The notes: a model not told the origin generated them from the letters alone. A stretch of 43,641 nt of DNA from Geitlerinema sp. S16 (GCA_011390275.1 JAABST010000038.1:1-43641); one strand, 5' to 3'; shown: positions 16,703-25,771, numbered from the stretch's first letter. Numbers and translations are program-made.

Positions 16703-16729
16703 TGTATTAATTTTTTCAAAGAGGTAGTT

Positions 16730-17038
16730 GTAGGGTGGGCATTGCCCACCATTATCACGACGAACCAAGCGGGACAGGAGGTAGGGTGCGTTAGGCGGCG
16801 ATAATTTTGGATCGATCATGATCTCATTCCTTCCGCCGTAACGCACCGCGATCAATGGGCATGGATGGCGGTGCGTTATTGCTATCACCAATGATCGTGA
16901 TTAACCAAAAATTACAGTAGCAATAACACACCCTACCGAATCCGATCGACCCCAAGCCCCACACCCGGCGGTGCGTTATGGCAATACATAAATGATCGAT
17001 TAAATCCAAACATCATCACAGCCATAACACACCCTACC
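16730..17038. repeat. cluster of dispersed intergenic repeats
   Basis: One palindrome with arms GGTGGGCA/TGCCCACC (16734-16750) is followed by three units of the GTAGGGTGCGTTA family: arms 16781-16793 with 16839-16847, 16870-16878 with 16924-16936, and 16970-16978 with 17025-17038. The last two have the arms in the same relative order, GGTGCGTTA...TAACACACCCTAC. The cluster ends 22 bases from the zwf stop codon and fills the gap between zwf and the small unknown gene. Confidence 0.85.
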
Positions 17039-17059
17039 GAATCGATAAGATCGACGAAC

Positions 17060-18589
17060 CTACAAGCGACGCCAGCGGCGACCGTCGCGATTCATCAATA
17101 ACTCCGCCTCCACCGGCTCCCACGTACCCGCCTCATACAACGGGATCGACTCCGGAGCCGCAGGCGCATCCCACACCTGCAACAACGGCGTCAAAATCCG
17201 CCACGATGCCTCCACCTCATCGCCCCGCGTGAACAACGTCTGATCCCCCAACATGCAATCGATCAACAAACGACTGTACGCATCCGTACTCGCCTTGCCG
17301 AACGCCGCATCGTAACGGAAATCCATCTCCACCGATCGCGTCCGTAACGACGATCCCGGTGTTTTCACCTCGAAGCGCATCCCGATCCCCTCATCCGGCT
17401 GAATCCGCATCGACAACACATTCGGATTCGCCTGCTTCGCCGCCGACTGGAACATCAAAAACGGCACATCCTTAAACTGAATCGCGATCTCCGAGACCTT
17501 CTTCGGCATCCGCTTACCCGTCCGCAGGTAAAACGGCACACCCTTCCAGCGCCAGTTATCAATACTGAGCTTAATCGCCGCATAGGTCGGCGTCGTCGAA
17601 CCCGGTTCGGCTCCCTCCTCGTCGCGATAGCCCGGAACCGCTTTACCCTTCATCCAGCCGTTCGTATACTGGCCGCGCACCGCAGAACGATCGATATTTT
17701 CCGTGTCCGCCAAACGTGTCGCCTGCAAAACCTTGACCTTCTCGCCGCGAATGCTGTCCGCATCGAGAGAGTTCGGCGCTTCCATCGCCGTCAGGCAGAA
17801 CAACTGCATTAGGTGATTTTGCACCATATCGCGCAATGCGCCCGCCGTCTCGTAATACCCGGCGCGACCCTCTAGGCCGACCTGTTCTGCCACGGTGATC
17901 TGCACGTGATCCACATACTGCCGGTTCCACAGCGGCTCGAAAATCGCATTGGCAAAACGAAACACCAGTAGGTTTTGTACGGTTTCCTTGCCAAGATAAT
18001 GGTCGATGCGGTAGACCTGGCGCTCGTCGCAGACCTTTTGGACGACGCGATTCAGCTCCTGGGCGGAGGATAGATCTCGACCGAAGGGCTTCTCGATCGC
18101 CAAACGCTGCTTCGTCGGGTCTTCGATCATCCCCGCCTTCCCAAGCTGCTGCGTCGCCTCACCAAAAAAGCGCGGCGCAACCGAGAGATAAAACACACGA
18201 TTGCCGCGCGTACCACGCTGCTCATCGACCTCCGCCAAAAATTGCTTCAGCTTGTCGTAACTCTCCGGCTGGTCGATGTTGCCCGAGCAATAAAACAAAC
18301 CTTGGGCGAAATTATTCCAGATTTCCTCCGATTGCAGGCCACCGCCAAACTCTTCGACGCCTTCGCGCATATGTTCGCGGAAAAAGTCATGACTCCACTC
18401 GCGTCGTGCCACCCCGACGACGGTGATTTCTGGCGGCAGCCGCCGTTCGAGATGCATCTGATAAATCGCAGGGACGAGCTTGCGCTGGGTGAGGTCACCG
18501 GAAGCCCCGAAAATGACGAGTATTTGCGGGTCGGGAACGCGATCTTGCTGTAGGCCAACGCGTAGAGGGTTTTCTGCCAAGGAAATCAT
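17060..18589 (-). CDS. zwf: glucose-6-phosphate 1-dehydrogenase
   Basis: Zwf oxidises glucose-6-phosphate with NADP+ as the first step of the oxidative pentose phosphate pathway, the main source of NADPH in the dark. The 509-residue protein has the coenzyme motif [12 protein letters not shown] (28-39), the K in EKPFGRDL and the active-site signature RIDHYLGKE (194-202). Cys187 (QKVCDER) and Cys445 (LIDCMLGD) stand at or next to the positions (187 and 444) reported as the redox-regulatory pair in Anabaena G6PDH, so thioredoxin inactivation in light is expected. The gene normally sits in fbp-zwf-opcA order. Here repeats and accessory genes follow it before opcA. Confidence 0.96.
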   Translation of the reverse strand: MISLAENPLRVGLQQDRVPDPQILVIFGASGDLTQRKLVPAIYQMHLERRLPPEITVVGVARREWSHDFFREHMREGVEEFGGGLQSEEIWNNFAQGLFYCSGNIDQPESYDKLKQFLAEVDEQRGTRGNRVFYLSVAPRFFGEATQQLGKAGMIEDPTKQRLAIEKPFGRDLSSAQELNRVVQKVCDERQVYRIDHYLGKETVQNLLVFRFANAIFEPLWNRQYVDHVQITVAEQVGLEGRAGYYETAGALRDMVQNHLMQLFCLTAMEAPNSLDADSIRGEKVKVLQATRLADTENIDRSAVRGQYTNGWMKGKAVPGYRDEEGAEPGSTTPTYAAIKLSIDNWRWKGVPFYLRTGKRMPKKVSEIAIQFKDVPFLMFQSAAKQANPNVLSMRIQPDEGIGMRFEVKTPGSSLRTRSVEMDFRYDAAFGKASTDAYSRLLIDCMLGDQTLFTRGDEVEASWRILTPLLQVWDAPAAPESIPLYEAGTWEPVEAELLMNRDGRRWRRL

Positions 18590-19324
18590 AAAGCTGCGTT
18601 TAGCGGATTCGAGGGTTGGAAGCGGTCATTACAATGAGCGAACTTGTTTAACCATAGACCTCTTGCACAAAAAACAAGGTTTCGCGAAGGGGCTGGATAC
18701 TCTTGAGCTGGCAAGATGGCATCGCGATCGAGATCGCGACGGAGTGCTATGGCGATCGTAACGCAGGGATCGCCAGCATTTCGTTTGCAGCAATCGGTTT
18801 AATACGCTCTAAAGATTTGACGTATTTCGTAATCTTTGGTGTTGTTTTGTGACATCTTCCCCCGCCGATCGCAGGGGGCGAATCAACAGGAACTCGGCGC
18901 ACAGACACGATCAAAGTTGTTCCATATCGAGCTAGCCGATCCCCGGAAATAGCCTGCTCAAGCAACCCGTACTTTCTCCGTAATTCAAATCGCCCTCATC
19001 AACATCGCGGTCATCCGAATCACGCCGCACACCATAAATCAGCCGCAATCAGCCGCGAGCCGCTAACCCTTAAATCGAAACCCTCTGGATCATTTCGTTT
19101 AAATAACGACCTTTTGTCGTTAAGTCGTCGTCAATTTGTAGTCAATTTGCCAATACGTCAATCCAGGATGGAGTAGATTTGTCAAGTTCTATTGAGTCGC
19201 AATTGTCAGGCAAGTACAACAATTTTGACTCAAGCCGATCAAATGCCTGCGTGACTTCTTTAGGGGGTATCGCAATTCGCAGCTCGCTATCATTTCTCAT
19301 TCCCGATCGGACTGACCCAAAACG
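18590..19324. other. divergent intergenic region between zwf and the permease-kinase gene
   Basis: About 735 bases holding the start regions of two divergent genes. Seen inside: a 10-bp exact tandem repeat AATCAGCCGC at 19037-19056, a near-tandem 11-bp repeat GTCAATTTG at 19130-19149, and a hairpin with flank resembling an IS200/IS605 right end around 18849-18882. No credible gene was found; a minus frame at 18747-18965 gives no known protein. Confidence 0.5.
18849..18882 (-). mobile_element. possible decayed IS200/IS605-type right end
   Basis: Read on the minus strand, CCCCCTGCGATCGGCGGGGG forms a hairpin followed by AAGATGTCA. The string GGCGGGGGAAGATGTCA matches 15 of 17 bases of GGCCGGGGAGGATGTCA at the right end of the tnpB element at 41582-41611. 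No transposase gene remains beside it. Confidence 0.3.
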
Positions 19325-22300
19325 ATGACACTCGATTTACCCCAGCGCCCCGCTCGCCCGAAGCAAGTCGTTGTTAAAGAGCGTCGCGATTATAACCAGT
19401 GGGTCGCCGATGAGACGCTTGAAGATTACTCATTGCGTTACGCCCCGAAATCCTTTCGCAAGTGGCCGGAGTGGCTGCTGGCGAATACGGCGCTTGGTGG
19501 CATCTCGTTTTTAGCCCTAGAGGCGATCGGCGCATCGCTCACGATTACCTACGGCTTTGCGAATGCATTTTGGGCGATCGTTACGGTCGGCGCCGTGATT
19601 TTCCTCGCCGGTCTGCCGATCACCTACTACGCGGCCAAGTACAACATCGATATGGATCTGCTGACCCGTGGCGCCGGGTTTGGCTACATTGGCTCGACGA
19701 TTACATCGTTGATCTACGCCTCGTTTACCTTTATCTTCTTTGCGCTTGAGGCGGCGATCCTCTCTCAAGCGATGGAATTGTACTTTCATCTGCCGCTTTG
19801 GCTGGGCTACATTCTCAGCTCGATCGTCATTATTCCGCTGGTGTTTTACGGCGTCACGGCGATCAATCAATTGCAACTGTGGACACAGCCGATTTGGCTG
19901 ATCTTGATGATTGTCCCCTATGTTTTTGTGGTGGTGAGGGAACCTGATGCGTTCAGCAACTGGATTCACTTTGCGGGCAAATCGCCCAGTGGGGCAGGCT
20001 TTGATCCGCTGTTGTTCGGCATGGCGGCAAACGTCAGTTTTTCGCTCATTGCCCAAATCGGCGAACAAGTCGATTATCTGAGGTTCTTACCCGATCTCAA
20101 GCCGGAAAATAAGCGGCGTTGGTGGATTGCGATGGTGACGGCGGGGCCCGGTTGGGTTTTTCTGGGGGTAGCGAAACAGTTAGGCGGAGCGTTTCTCGCG
20201 TCGCTCGCAATTTCGCATGGTCTGCCGCTGCTCCGGGCAAAGGAACCCGTCCAGATGTATCTGGTGGGGTTTATGGATGTGTTCGCCAATCCAGAGACCG
20301 CTTTGACCGTCAGTTTTATTTTTGTCGTCGTCTCACAAATCAAAATTAACGTCACGAATGCCTATGCGGGATCGCTGGCCTGGTCAAATTTCTTTTCGCG
20401 CCTAACCCATACCCATCCCGGTCGGGTGATTTGGCTCATTTTTAATGTTTCGATCGCCTTGGTTCTGATGGAATTCGGCGTTTTCGAGACCCTAGAGTCG
20501 GTGCTGGGACTGTATTCCAATGTGGCGATCGCCTGGGTTGGCGCGATCGTTGCGGACTTAGTTGTGAACAAACCCCTCGGACTCAGCCCGCCCCATATCG
20601 AATTTAAGCGAGCGTACCTCCACGACATCAACCCCGTCGGGTTTGGCGCAACGGCGATCGCGTCTCTGATTTCGATTTTGGCCTTTCTGAATGTTTTTGG
20701 AGTATACGCCCAAGCCTACTCATCCTTTATTGCCTTAGGAATTGCGTTTGTGCTGGCTCCTACCATCGCGTGGTTAACAAAAGGCAAGTACTACATCGCT
20801 CGCGACAACACACTTCAACATGCGCAGCAGATAGGAACATCGCTGACCTGTAGCATTTGTGAAAACGACTATGAGCCGTTCGATATGGCTCACTGTCCGG
20901 TTTATGCTGGCCCGATTTGCTCCCTCTGCTGCACCCTCGATACCCACTGTCACGATCGCTGTAAAAAAGCCAAACCCCTCAACCCTGCCACGCTCAGCTC
21001 GGGATCTATCTTTTCCGAGATCATCACTCCCGTGGTGAGCAACACCACCGCCAGCGCGGAGACGGCAGATCTCGTCAATCCAATGACTCGATCGCCGTTG
21101 CGCGGTCAATTTTCACCCACACCCAAGGCGCGATTGCTGCGTTTCACCAACACCTTCGCGGCAATTTTCGGCACGACAATCACCATCGTGGGACTGGTGT
21201 ACTATTTTGCCGTCTTGCAGGGAGACATACCCGATCCAGAACTGGTGACTTGGATTGGCGAGATCTTCCTGTTGCTGTGTGCGTTTCTGGGGCTAGTGGC
21301 CGCCGCCGCGTCCTGGTGGCTGGTGTTAAGCGAAGAGAGCCGCGAACTGGTCGAAGAGGAACTCGATGAGCAAAATGAACAGCTTCAAACGGAAGTGCGC
21401 GATCGCCGACAAGCCCAGGCCGAGCTGCAAACCCTAACGCAAGAGCTAGAGGCTCGCGTCAAAGAGCGGACGGCGGAACTGTCTCTCACATTGCAGACCC
21501 TGAAACAAACTCAGGCGCAATTGGTGCAAACCGAGAAAATGTCGAGCCTAGGTCAACTCGTGGCAGGCGTCGCCCACGAGATCAACAATCCCGTCAACTT
21601 CATTCACGGCAATCTGACCTACGCGACGAACTATATCGAGGATCTGCTGCAACTCGTTAGAGAATACGAAATCGCCTTGCCATCGCCACCTGCCAACGTG
21701 AATGATTGGCGCGAGAAGATTGAAATTGAGTTTGTTCAGGAAGATTTGCCGAAATTGCTGGCCTCGATGAACAACGGCACCGATCGCATTCGTGACATTG
21801 TGCGATCGCTCCGGGTCTTTTCGCGTCTGGATGAATCCGAGATCAAGACCGTTGACCTACACGAATGCCTCGACAGTACGCTGACGATTTTGGCGAATCG
21901 CCTGAAGCCACGCAGCGGTCAGGCGTTGATCAACGTCGTGCGCGACTATGGCGATCTACCTCCGATCCAGTGCCTTGCCGGACAGCTCAATCAGGTATTT
22001 ATGAACCTGATCGCGAACGCGATCGATGTAATTGAAGATCAACTCATCACCGTTCCGGAGGATCAACAAAGCTGCCTACTTTCGCAAATTACGATTCGTA
22101 CTCGCGTTATGCCCGATCGCTGGGTGCAAATCGCCATTTCAGATACCGGCAACGGCATTGAACCAGAACATCTAGAGCGGCTGTTCGATGCCTTTTTCAC
22201 AACCAAGCCCGTGGGTCAGGGAACCGGTTTAGGACTGTCCATTAGCTATCAAATTGTCGTTGAAAAACACCAGGGGCGTTTGTACTGTGAATCTAAGGTC

Positions 22301-22345
22301 GGTACAGGCACAACCTTTTTCATTGAATTGCCCATGCCGATTTAA
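19325..22345 (+). CDS. NCS1-type permease fused to a histidine kinase
   Basis: A 1006-residue fusion. Residues about 45-495 form a 12-segment transporter of the purine-cytosine permease (NCS1) type (LTRGAGFGYIGST, GLYSNVAIAWVGAIVADLVV). Residues 509-546 are a cysteine-rich, probably zinc-binding segment (Cys509, 512, 524, 532, 535, 536, 542, 546; ICSLCCTLD). Two more membrane segments (about 600-690) lead into a coiled coil and a kinase: H-box [12 protein letters not shown] with phospho-acceptor His751, N-box NLIANAIDV, G1 DTGNGIEP, F FDAFFTT and G2 GQGTGLGLS. The natural reading is a sensor that reports ligand binding or transport through autophosphorylation, as proposed for the SSS-type kinase CbrA. 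The ligand is unknown. No receiver domain is attached and no response regulator gene is adjacent. Confidence 0.9.
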   Translation: MTLDLPQRPARPKQVVVKERRDYNQWVADETLEDYSLRYAPKSFRKWPEWLLANTALGGISFLALEAIGASLTITYGFANAFWAIVTVGAVIFLAGLPITYYAAKYNIDMDLLTRGAGFGYIGSTITSLIYASFTFIFFALEAAILSQAMELYFHLPLWLGYILSSIVIIPLVFYGVTAINQLQLWTQPIWLILMIVPYVFVVVREPDAFSNWIHFAGKSPSGAGFDPLLFGMAANVSFSLIAQIGEQVDYLRFLPDLKPENKRRWWIAMVTAGPGWVFLGVAKQLGGAFLASLAISHGLPLLRAKEPVQMYLVGFMDVFANPETALTVSFIFVVVSQIKINVTNAYAGSLAWSNFFSRLTHTHPGRVIWLIFNVSIALVLMEFGVFETLESVLGLYSNVAIAWVGAIVADLVVNKPLGLSPPHIEFKRAYLHDINPVGFGATAIASLISILAFLNVFGVYAQAYSSFIALGIAFVLAPTIAWLTKGKYYIARDNTLQHAQQIGTSLTCSICENDYEPFDMAHCPVYAGPICSLCCTLDTHCHDRCKKAKPLNPATLSSGSIFSEIITPVVSNTTASAETADLVNPMTRSPLRGQFSPTPKARLLRFTNTFAAIFGTTITIVGLVYYFAVLQGDIPDPELVTWIGEIFLLLCAFLGLVAAAASWWLVLSEESRELVEEELDEQNEQLQTEVRDRRQAQAELQTLTQELEARVKERTAELSLTLQTLKQTQAQLVQTEKMSSLGQLVAGVAHEINNPVNFIHGNLTYATNYIEDLLQLVREYEIALPSPPANVNDWREKIEIEFVQEDLPKLLASMNNGTDRIRDIVRSLRVFSRLDESEIKTVDLHECLDSTLTILANRLKPRSGQALINVVRDYGDLPPIQCLAGQLNQVFMNLIANAIDVIEDQLITVPEDQQSCLLSQITIRTRVMPDRWVQIAISDTGNGIEPEHLERLFDAFFTTKPVGQGTGLGLSISYQIVVEKHQGRLYCESKVGTGTTFFIELPMPI

Positions 22346-22373
22346 AGCGTTCATCAGCGGTTAATTCTCAATC

Positions 22374-22408
22374 GAGATCGTTACCCTAGGGACAGAGATC
22401 GTTACCCT
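22374..22408. repeat. 14-bp direct repeat between the fusion kinase and ompA-like gene
   Basis: GAGATCGTTACCCT occurs at 22374-22387 and again at 22395-22408, 21 bases apart, 28 bases after the kinase stop codon. Confidence 0.8.
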
Positions 22409-22459
22409 GCTCGGTCATAGGGTCTGGGTGTGGTTACGGGTATTTGAAGCCCAAAGTTC

Positions 22460-23299
22460 ATGCGTTCCAACCGTCGCCGTTCCCAACTTGCAGAAGCCCC
22501 GCCCCGATCGCCCACCTGGTGGCGGTGGGGGATCATCATCCTACTCAGTCCACCGGTCTTCATCCTGTGCTTTGGGGGCGGATTTGTGGGCGGTATTGTC
22601 GGTGGCTTAGCTCGGCCAGTGGAATTTGACGGGCAACGGAGCCAGCCGCCCCTGACGAGCGAGCTGTATCGTCGATCGCGCACGATTCCTTTGGTGCATC
22701 GCGCATTCGCCTCCCTCGCCGCGATCGCAGGCCAACCCATCGCCAATCCTCGCGCAGCAGAACTCCGCGCGATCGAACGCGAACTTACCGATCTAACCGC
22801 TCGCCTCGAATCCCTCGAAACCGCGTTGCAGATTACGCCCGAGACCACTGAACCTGACTTGCTCCAGCGTCGTATTAATACCGTTGCGGCTCGTCTCTAT
22901 GACGCCGATCCGACATTGCCCACCGCCGAAACCATCTCCCTACCCGCCGATCTGCTCTTCACCAACGAAACGGTTCTCGATCCGACCCAACGATCGCTGT
23001 TTGATCCGCTCATTGAACGCCTGACGGAATTTCCCGAGGCGGTCGTCTACGTCGCGAGCCATACCGACCACCAGGGCGATCGCGAGGCGGAACGCGCCTT
23101 CAGTTTCGATCGCGCCGCTCAAATCCTGGCCTATCTTCGCGGGCAAATCGATGACGCCGGTTATCGCTGGATGGCGATCGGATACGGCAGCACACGCCCG
23201 ATCGTCATCGGAGAAGACGCGATCGATCGGCAAAGCAATCGCCGCATCGAATTAAAAATCTACGCCGAGGCACCCAACCCACAGCCGCCCCAGGAATAA
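22460..23299 (+). CDS. OmpA-domain membrane-anchored protein
   Basis: A 279-residue protein with a basic N-terminus, one membrane segment (about 23-50, WGIIILLSPPVFILCFGGGF), a middle coiled region (about 95-150) and a C-terminal OmpA/MotB-like domain (about 160-272). The OmpA core is seen in the SHTDHQGD loop with its Asp, the FSFDRAAQILAYLRG helix, YGSTRPI and the RQSNRRIELKI end. This domain binds peptidoglycan non-covalently, so the protein probably links inner membrane and cell wall. It follows the fusion kinase by 114 bases on the same strand and could be co-transcribed, but a functional link is not shown. Confidence 0.85.
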   Translation: MRSNRRRSQLAEAPPRSPTWWRWGIIILLSPPVFILCFGGGFVGGIVGGLARPVEFDGQRSQPPLTSELYRRSRTIPLVHRAFASLAAIAGQPIANPRAAELRAIERELTDLTARLESLETALQITPETTEPDLLQRRINTVAARLYDADPTLPTAETISLPADLLFTNETVLDPTQRSLFDPLIERLTEFPEAVVYVASHTDHQGDREAERAFSFDRAAQILAYLRGQIDDAGYRWMAIGYGSTRPIVIGEDAIDRQSNRRIELKIYAEAPNPQPPQE

Positions 23300-23413
23300 T
23301 TCCACAGCCGACGGCATTTCCCGAGGGATTAAAAGCAGTTTTGGCAGTATGTAGCGGTATTTGGCGATATTTGGCAATATCTAGCAGCGCTTGTCCATAG
23401 TTGGGCAACGCAT

Positions 23414-23896
23414 TTAGCCCGCTTCGATCTTTTTATTATCGTCCTTGTCATCCCCCTCGATCGACGGCGACGAAAACGCTTTTCGCACTAACGCCTTAAC
23501 CCCCGTTCGCGTTTCCGCCATCTCTGCTTTTGCTTCCTCTACCGTGAGCTGCCAAGCTGCCGCAAAGGTGGGCGATCGCAACGTCAGCAGCTCGATCGCC
23601 CGCTCCCAGGTATGCAGCGTTTGCAGTTCCGCACGTCCGGGCTTATTGGACAACGTCGAAATCGTTGTACGCAACTTCTCATTCTTTTTCTTGGTCTTAT
23701 CCAGGGTCTTTTGCAACTTCTCCGTCCCCTCGGATTGCACGCTCATATTGACATACAAGCTCTTTTTCAAATCTGCGATTTCACGGCGCAATCCCCAGCG
23801 CAATCGCATCGCATTCAGTCCCACCCCCGCCGCCAGGATCAAACCAACGCCCAGCCCAACACCAAAAATCTCCAGCTCGAATTCTGTCAGTTGCAT
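23414..23896 (-). CDS. hypothetical membrane-anchored coiled-coil protein
   Basis: A 160-residue protein: N-terminal membrane segment (about residues 9-29, IFGVGLGVGLILAAGVGL), a basic stretch, a Lys/Glu-rich coiled coil (about 40-85, KLQKTLDKTKKKNEKLR), then a soluble tail with LHTWERAIELLTL and a charged C-terminus. I recognise no catalytic motif. It converges with the OmpA-domain gene (114 bases between stops) and is divergent from hisB. The layout suggests a structural or scaffold protein at the inner membrane, but that is inference. Confidence 0.65.
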   Translation of the reverse strand: MQLTEFELEIFGVGLGVGLILAAGVGLNAMRLRWGLRREIADLKKSLYVNMSVQSEGTEKLQKTLDKTKKKNEKLRTTISTLSNKPGRAELQTLHTWERAIELLTLRSPTFAAAWQLTVEEAKAEMAETRTGVKALVRKAFSSPSIEGDDKDDNKKIEAG

Positions 23897-24088
23897 AGCC
23901 CGTCTCGGATTTTGACCTTACTACTATACGCCCACAGCCCCGCGTTCAGCCTCTCTAAAATGTTCAAAACGGCGATTATCATTGCACGCGATCCATGACG
24001 ATCCGCGCAAAAAAACGACTAAAGTGAAGAGAATAACCCCGAATGTTCTCGCCGTTGGCTATGGCATCAAGATAGCCCGTTATACCCC

Positions 24089-24778
24089 ATGCAAACTCGC
24101 GACACCGCTCCCCAAACTTCGCCCAAAACTTCGCCCCAAACCTCAGACCAAGCGCACTCAATCAACGTCAACTTAGAGACTCTCACCACCGCTCGCACCG
24201 CGTCCGTCCGTCGCACAACCGGCGAAACCGACGTTCACGTTAGCATCAATCTGGATGGAACCGGACAGTGCAGCGCTGATACCGGCGTTCCCTTCCTCGA
24301 TCACATGCTCGACCAAATTTCATCCCACGGCCTGATTGATCTCGACATCAAAGCCACCGGCGATATTGAAATCGATGATCACCATACCAATGAAGATGTG
24401 GGAATCACGCTCGGACAAGCATTTGCCCAAGCCCTCGGCGATCGCAAAGGTATCACCCGCTTCGGTCACTTTGTCGCCCCGCTCGATGAAGCACTGGTTC
24501 AGGTCGCCCTCGACTTTTCCGGGCGTCCTCATCTCGGCTATGGCCTAGACATCCCGACTCAGCGCGTCGGAACCTACGACACCCAGCTCGTACGAGAATT
24601 TTTCGTGGCGATCGTCAACCACGCCCAAATGACGCTCCACATCCGCCAGCTCGACGGCATCAACTCGCACCACATCATCGAAGCGACGTTTAAAGCCTTT
24701 GCCCGATCGCTCCGTATGGCGACAGAAGTTGATCCCCGCCGTGCCGGAAAAATTCCCAGCTCGAAAGGCGTGCTTTAA
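24089..24778 (+). CDS. hisB: imidazoleglycerol-phosphate dehydratase HisB
   Basis: HisB dehydrates imidazole glycerol phosphate to imidazole acetol phosphate, the sixth step of histidine synthesis. The 229-residue monofunctional enzyme shows [16 protein letters not shown], the metal-binding [25 protein letters not shown], a second HH motif in [17 protein letters not shown] and the terminal PSSKG, all diagnostic. The first 25 residues are a Thr/Ser/Gln-rich extension ([12 protein letters not shown]); the true start could be further inside, but no better ATG is seen. It runs convergently towards psbJ. hisS at 4825 is unlinked, as is usual in cyanobacteria. Confidence 0.95.
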   Translation: MQTRDTAPQTSPKTSPQTSDQAHSINVNLETLTTARTASVRRTTGETDVHVSINLDGTGQCSADTGVPFLDHMLDQISSHGLIDLDIKATGDIEIDDHHTNEDVGITLGQAFAQALGDRKGITRFGHFVAPLDEALVQVALDFSGRPHLGYGLDIPTQRVGTYDTQLVREFFVAIVNHAQMTLHIRQLDGINSHHIIEATFKAFARSLRMATEVDPRRAGKIPSSKGVL

Positions 24779-24780
24779 AT

Positions 24781-24806
24781 GTTGAACTAAAAAGTTGAAC
24801 TAAAAA
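24781..24806. repeat. 13-bp tandem duplication after hisB
   Basis: GTTGAACTAAAAA occurs twice exactly (24781-24793, 24794-24806), starting two bases after the hisB stop codon. Confidence 0.9.
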
Positions 24807-24817
24807 AATCCACACAC

Positions 24818-24855
24818 AAAGACCCGCCGATTAGAGATAAATCGACGGGTCTTTT
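24818..24855. terminator. bidirectional terminator between hisB and psbJ
   Basis: AAAGACCCGCCGATT (24818-24832) pairs with AATCGACGGGTCTTT (24840-24854) with one mismatch and a seven-base loop. It is followed by TTTTG on the plus strand and, for the minus strand, by TTTGTGTG, between two convergent genes. Confidence 0.8.
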
Positions 24856-24882
24856 GTTGCGTAAACGATCAAAGTGATGCGA

Positions 24883-24999
24883 TTACTGAGCCGAACCAAT
24901 ACCAACGTAGGAGCCGTAGAACAACAATGCAGCGACGGACAAAGCGCCAAGACCCGCAACAGTACCGACAACCCACAAGGGGATTCTTACATCAGACAT
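24883..24999 (-). CDS. psbJ: photosystem II reaction center protein J
   Basis: A 38-residue single-membrane-span subunit of photosystem II, needed for proper plastoquinone exchange and PSII assembly near cytochrome b559. The translation [20 protein letters not shown] then a membrane stretch ending [14 protein letters not shown] is unmistakable. Last gene of the psbE-F-L-J operon, 70 bases after psbL. The operon ends at the hairpin just beyond the stop. Confidence 0.97.
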   Translation of the reverse strand: MSDVRIPLWVVGTVAGLGALSVAALLFYGSYVGIGSAQ

Positions 25000-25069
25000 G
25001 GGAAGTTCTCCAGAACAAAAAAGAAGCTGAAATTAGTTTGTAATACTCTCGAATTAAACTGACTATTTC

Positions 25070-25192
25070 TTAGTTAAAGAAGTAGCTAGAGAAGAGAATA
25101 CCAAGCACGAAAATCAAAAGTAGGCCAAGGTACAGCGACGTCCGGTTGAGTTCGACGGGCTGACGGTTGGGGTTGGGAGAGCGAGTAGGCAT
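25070..25192 (-). CDS. psbL: photosystem II reaction center protein L
   Basis: A 40-residue single-span PSII subunit at the monomer interface, involved in the acceptor side (QA) and dimer stability. The translation starts [20 protein letters not shown] and ends [11 protein letters not shown], the classical PsbL sequence. It starts 60 bases after the psbF stop. Most of that gap is a four-fold 11-bp tandem repeat, which is unusual for this compact operon. Confidence 0.97.
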   Translation of the reverse strand: MPTRSPNPNRQPVELNRTSLYLGLLLIFVLGILFSSYFFN

Positions 25193-25207
25193 GGTGATTT
25201 AGGTCGG

Positions 25208-25251
25208 TTAGCGTCGATTTAGCGTCGATTTAGCGTCGATTTAGCGTCGAT
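25208..25251. repeat. four exact 11-bp tandem repeats between psbF and psbL
   Basis: TTAGCGTCGAT is repeated four times (25208, 25219, 25230, 25241). On the coding strand each unit reads ATCGACGCTAA, and the psbF end itself (CAACGCTAA) looks like a partial fifth unit, so the array may have grown from the psbF stop region. Confidence 0.95.
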
Positions 25252-25252
25252 G

Positions 25253-25387
25253 TTAGCGTTGGATGAACTGCATCGCGGCGAGAGCGCCGATGAAGAAAAT
25301 CGTCGGAACGCCCAGGGTGTGGACGGCCAGCCAACGTACCGTAAAGATCGGATAAGCGATCGGCTGATTGGGGGATTGATTAGTCAT
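25253..25387 (-). CDS. psbF: cytochrome b559 beta subunit
   Basis: The 44-residue beta chain of cytochrome b559. It pairs with PsbE and binds heme through one His in the membrane helix, in [19 protein letters not shown] (His23). The start [13 protein letters not shown] is a normal cyanobacterial N-terminus. It begins 111 bases after the psbE stop. Cytochrome b559 is essential for PSII assembly and thought to protect against photodamage. Confidence 0.97.
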   Translation of the reverse strand: MTNQSPNQPIAYPIFTVRWLAVHTLGVPTIFFIGALAAMQFIQR

Positions 25388-25498
25388 CGAAATTTTCCTG
25401 AGGTTGTCAAGTGAGTCGGATTGCTATTGATCGGCAGGATCGTAATCAAGCTGATAAATTACGATCACGAAGAAAGATAGTCAAAACGGCAGAATCCG

Positions 25499-25744
25499 TT
25501 ATTGATTAAACTTGCCAATCTGATCAGCACTCGTGTAGCGATCGGAAACGATCGGCAATTCGAGACGCTGCTTGGTGAAGTATTCATCCGGGCGCGGCGT
25601 GCCAAAGGCGTCATAGGCTAGGCCGGTGCTAACAAATAGCCAACCCGCGATAAATAGCATCGGGATCGTCACAGCGTGGATGAGCCAGTAGCGCACGCTA
25701 GTGACAATATCGGAAAAAGGACGTTCACCTGTAGTACCCGCCAT
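25499..25744 (-). CDS. psbE: cytochrome b559 alpha subunit
   Basis: The 81-residue alpha chain of cytochrome b559, starting [20 protein letters not shown] with the heme-ligand His in [17 protein letters not shown], a conserved [12 protein letters not shown] lumenal segment and the QRLELPIV tail. A strong ribosome binding site GGAGG is visible 10-14 bases upstream of the ATG on the minus strand. First gene of psbE-F-L-J, placed after rubA and ycf48 as in most cyanobacteria; about 285 bases separate it from ycf48, so it may also have its own promoter. Confidence 0.98.
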   Translation of the reverse strand: MAGTTGERPFSDIVTSVRYWLIHAVTIPMLFIAGWLFVSTGLAYDAFGTPRPDEYFTKQRLELPIVSDRYTSADQIGKFNQ

Positions 25745-25771
25745 ATCTTAAAAACCTCCGTTCAAAACGTT

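Noticed and set aside
16703..16891. Upstream extension of the small gene ending at 16547
   Set aside because: The extension is read from members of dispersed intergenic repeat families, which commonly create spurious N-termini.
25208..25251. Regular repeats considered as a CRISPR array
   Set aside because: The units are 11 bp and directly adjacent without spacers, so this is a simple tandem repeat.
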